Position numbers and translations under genes: made by a program
Shown: one piece after another, positions 61,238-64,000 of the stretch
Layout of the letters: each line of letters starts with the position of its first letter
Position numbering within the stretch: the first letter of the stretch is position 1
The notes under the pieces: generated by a model
Seen by the model: only the letters and a program-made list of their open reading frames with translations
Told to the model about the DNA's origin: nothing
Databases searched by the model: none
Source of the DNA: Floccularia luteovirens
Taxonomy: Eukaryota > Basidiomycota > Agaricomycetes > Agaricales > Squamanitaceae
DNA: 64,000 bases
Assembly: GCA_009739215.1 (NCBI GenBank)
Contig: VSJF01000005.1
Span: 2,046,001 to 2,110,000, forward strand
Direction: 5' to 3'

Positions 61238-61293
61238 CTATTATGAGACCTATCTTCACAATATCGAAGTTGGTGTTTGATCAACTTGCTGCA
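61238..61293 (+). repeat. Diverged direct repeat, copy 1
   Basis: Contains TTATGAGACCTATCTTCA and ATCGAAGTTGGTGTTTGATC; matches copy 2 at 62376-62437 apart from substitutions and a short insertion. The two copies lie about 1.1 kb apart in the same orientation. Confidence 0.5.
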
Positions 61294-62375
61294 GGCCTTC
61301 ACCCTCTGCTAAATTTTGGGTCAGTAGAGTACATAGGATAATAATTTTCATATCCAAAGACAGACTCATGCCAAAAGTCGGAGTTCCGCTACTAGTCTGA
61401 GTTCCGTTAGTATTGGTAGTATTGGAACCGTTATCGAAAGTGGTCCGACCAGGGAATATGCAAATTCTCTGTCCTGTAATAGAAATTACCAGCCCACTAA
61501 TAGTATTCCGAGAAGAATCGTGCTGCGTCCTGCGCGCACGGATGAATTTAGAAGGAGTGAGAATTGCCAGTACGAGAGGCATAAAGGCCAAATAAAATCA
61601 ATAAAATTAAAGTAAAACCCTCATTGTGTAAAGATTGGCAGAAAAACTGTGAAATAAAAGAAAACTATTCATTGAGAATATTCTCGCACCTGCTAGGTTA
61701 CGCGGCTTAGAAACGGAATGCAGAATAGGCGGGTCAGCTGTTGGACGACGGACATCTACATTGCCCCATCTATTTATACGCGTTCACTTTAGATATTCCC
61801 TTGTGAAAACTGAGATGTGGTTCACATCGCCATTAGCATACAAAAGACCAGTATATATTACCAGCATCGTGGGCGATGTCTGCTGTGTGGTGTGGGACCC
61901 CTATGCAAAGAAAAGCAAAATTCCAATGCTCGTACTAATGGGCAACTACATTTTGCTGTAGGCCAAATTCATCCCAGCAATAGAATCGAGCTCTATGAAT
62001 GTCGTTTTTGAGGTTCACCCGGATTGGCAAAGCTCTCAAGTCGGAGTAATCGAAACGTTTGCGGTTGCCTTTAGACTTGAGGGTTATTTTTGAAGTCCGA
62101 GTACGATTATTCGTTATAAAGATTTCGAGTCGGCTTGTTGACCTGCCTAGCAAACTAATCTTGCGGGTACATCACCCTAAATCGCTTTAAGTAGAGTAAT
62201 CCAAAAAAGAAACTCAGTTCCTATCATGTGAACAAGAACAGACATGAGGGAACGTACTAGTAGTGATGCCAAATGAAAACTGACACGAGTTGGGCTGAGA
62301 TCAATTAAGAATCGCCTACTAGATAAGTACTAGTCTGGCAAATGGCGGGTTAACTTCAACTCCATTATGAGACTA

Positions 62376-62437
62376 CCTTTTATGAGACCCGTCTTCATAA
62401 GTAGATACAATCTCGAAGTTGGTGTTCGACTTGCTAA
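62376..62437 (+). repeat. Diverged direct repeat, copy 2
   Basis: Contains TTTATGAGACCCGTCTTCAT and ATCTCGAAGTTGGTGTTCGA. A further TTATGAGACTA lies just before it at 62365, and a tandem GGTTAGAGCA/GATTAGAGCA follows at 62441-62460. Confidence 0.5.
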
Positions 62438-62550
62438 TGGGGTTAGAGCAGATTAGAGCAAAAACAAACTTGATTGAACTCCCTACACTTTGTCAAAATG
62501 TTGAAAAATCGAAAAACATGGGCGACTTGGGTGATACTTTGCAATGACGT

Positions 62551-62742
62551 TTAACAAAAGATATCGAGGCGGGGCAGACCCCTTAGGATCGCTAAAAAAC
62601 GTTTCTGGGAATTGGACAGAACACGAAGCATACATTCGTTATGATATAAATTCTCACAAGGAGCTCGAGTACTTGGTATGAAGCAAGTTATTTGTAAGGC
62701 AGCACTGATAATGAATATCAAAGCATATAAAGCACGCATATA
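62551..62742 (-). CDS. Possible small secreted peptide
   Basis: From the ATG ending at 62742 the frame reads MRALYALIFIISAALQITCF, a fair signal peptide, followed by about 40 residues with Cys (APCENLYHNEC) and stop at 62551. No family; open frame is short, so chance is a real alternative. Confidence 0.22.
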   Translation of the reverse strand, partial: YMRALYALIFIISAALQITCFIPSTRAPCENLYHNECMLRVLSNSQKRFLAILRGLPRLDIFC

Positions 62743-63066
62743 ACTGCTTTCGAAATTTGGAGACAATATTTAATTATTGTTCTGAACTTTTTATGCTTAC
62801 TTGATTTAATCAAATTCACAAGAAAATGGATCTAGCCATTGGACGAGACGAACCCACTTATGCGCAATTACTGGGCTTTGAGGGAGAAGGATGAGACAGG
62901 GAGGTGAAATAGAAAAAAATCGTACTATCAAAATGTAGGTAAGCGTCGAAGCATGGTTTGGTCTGCTTTCGAGCTCGCTTTGGGCACTGGTGGAAGCGAC
63001 GAAGTTTTAAGGAGTTATAAGGCTTTCAGAGGCAGGTATACACAACGCAATACAACTTCACTGCCC

Positions 63067-64000
63067 TCACGTCCTCAGCCAGGCAGTTTTTGCAATCTTC
63101 TTCAACCTTTTTTGCTCTTTAAACCGGTCCTAGGAACCCTCAAGAGTAAGAATACTCACTAACAAATGAGGTAAAGAAAGAAAACTCACCAAATCTTTCT
63201 TTGTAGGCCTCTTCCTCTTCCTTCCACCTTCCTCTGCTGCCGCAGCCTCCGCTGCGGCCTCATTCTCCCTCTGCGTTTCCCAGGCATCCACATCAAAATA
63301 GAATCCACTCATCCGCTTCATACGTTCGTATTCTCCAAGATGTGTCGGATCGCGGGCGTCTGGGCGCGTAAAAGCACCAGTGCGGGCATTGAATTTTGCT
63401 GTGAATGCGGCAGGGTGTCCCTGGCCAACTGGTGCTGTGGAAGGACCCGCAACGGCGGACAAGAGAGAGGGATCAAGATGAGCCAATGCGGGATCGATTC
63501 CTTGCGCGAGAGCTGCAGCATGTAGCGCCGCGAGGTGATTTGAACCTTGACTACCTTCTGCAACTTGCCCTTGGCTTTCTTCTCCGGGAGTAGAAACAGC
63601 TGCTTGCGTTTGATCGTCGCTAGCTTCTGTGGGTTTTATGAGTGGGTTTTGCCAAGTGGTTTCGTGTGTTTGCGAGTTGTAGAAGTAATAAGCATTGTAT
63701 TCGGGGGAGAAGATCGCCTGCCAAGGGTTTGTTCTAGCCTCGCCAACTGAAGCAGCGTCCGTTGATGCGGCATTTTGGCCATCATCATTCTCTACACTCT
63801 TTGATACTTCTCGGCTGTCATTCGACTCATTTGCGTTATCCGAGTTCTTGGGAGTTTCTTGGGCATTCGTCGATGAACTCGCCGTTGCCTCATCTTCTAG
63901 GGTACCTTCCTTACTTGCACCACCTGCACTGAGGCTTGTGGACCCTTCTAGTCCAGTGTCACTCACCGTAAGGTCTGCCTCAAGCGTAATTGGAACAGGA
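63067..64000 (-). CDS. WW-domain protein, 5' part off the right edge
   Basis: The open frame runs out of the window to the right (it reads through PVPITLEADLTVSDTG), so the true start is not visible. An acidic Ser/Asn-rich stretch precedes one WW domain: NPWQAIFSPEYNAYYFYNSQ, then THETTWQNPL, with both Trp and the Tyr pair. Then an Ala-rich segment (HLAALHAAALAQGIDPALAH), YERMKRMSGFYFDVDAWETQ and a basic run GGRKRKRPTKKDL. A single intron, between about 63099 and 63189, leads to the last exon DRFKEQKRLKKIAKTAWLRT, stop at 63067. Such proteins usually bind Pro-rich partners in RNA processing; that role is inferred. Confidence 0.8.

Larger units (their letters stand above)
60919..63066. other. 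Intergenic stretch with weak candidates and a diverged direct repeat
   Basis: About 2.1 kb. Weak minus-strand frames at 61256-61591 and 62551-62766 begin with hydrophobic segments. A ~55-bp sequence occurs at 61238-61293 and again, diverged, at 62376-62437. No supported gene. Confidence 0.45.

Noticed and set aside
1..64000. CRISPR arrays, tRNA/rRNA genes, or bacterial operons
   Set aside because: No regularly spaced repeats, no tRNA-like cloverleaf arms noticed, and all genes are intron-rich and eukaryotic.

Overview
The window is a gene-dense piece of a filamentous fungal genome, most likely a mushroom-forming basidiomycete (Agaricomycetes). Evidence: almost every gene is cut by many 45-65 bp introns, there is a class I hydrophobin, a secreted GH92 mannosidase and secreted esterase/carboxypeptidase, a Zn2Cys6 regulator, and a kinase with an MLKL-N-terminal-like helical domain of the kind common in mushrooms. 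Gene models were rebuilt by hand from splice sites, reading phase and family conservation. For genes where every exon is listed, the exon lengths sum to a multiple of three, which supports the model.

Layout. 1-905 (-): 5' part of an MFS permease running off the left edge. 2397-3229 (-): Mn/Fe superoxide dismutase with an in-frame TGA. 3481-4463 (-): thymidylate synthase. 6237-8234 (+): Zn2Cys6 regulator. 8487-12275 (-): 26-exon GH92 mannosidase. 12666-13939 (-): metallophosphoesterase. 14343-17878 (-): phosphoinositide phospholipase C. 18182-18382 (+) and 18640-19346 (-): small unknown genes. 21073-22362 (+): metzincin protease, followed by a decayed copy. 23218-25094 (-): F-box protein. 26163-27624 (+): disrupted acyltransferase-like gene. 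28127-28395 (-): D-amino-acid oxidase relic, with an intact oxidase at 29304-30768 (-). 31587-34302 (-): CDF zinc transporter. 35833-36328 (-): hydrophobin. 39226-41039 (+): arsenite methyltransferase fused to an arsenate-reductase-type rhodanese domain. 41317-43462 (-): secreted His/Lys-rich protein built from four copies of a three-exon module. 44245-46701 (-): carboxylesterase. 48165-50213 (-): S10 carboxypeptidase. 51170-55873 (-): a very large protein with two metzincin domains and a long C-terminal region. 56863-60918 (-): kinase with MLKL-like N-terminus and SH3 domains. 63067 to the right edge (-): WW-domain protein.

Themes. (1) Arsenic handling: one polypeptide appears to combine arsenate reduction and arsenite methylation, next to a metal-ligand-rich secreted protein and near a zinc transporter. 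(2) A metzincin family with no signal peptide occurs three times (single domain, decayed relic, tandem-domain giant). (3) Splicing is unusual: exons of 6, 9, 12, 14 and 15 nt and five GC-AG introns. (4) Several genes carry single disabling changes (SOD, tandem metzincin, acyltransferase, oxidase relic). These are either recent pseudogenes or base errors, and reads would decide.
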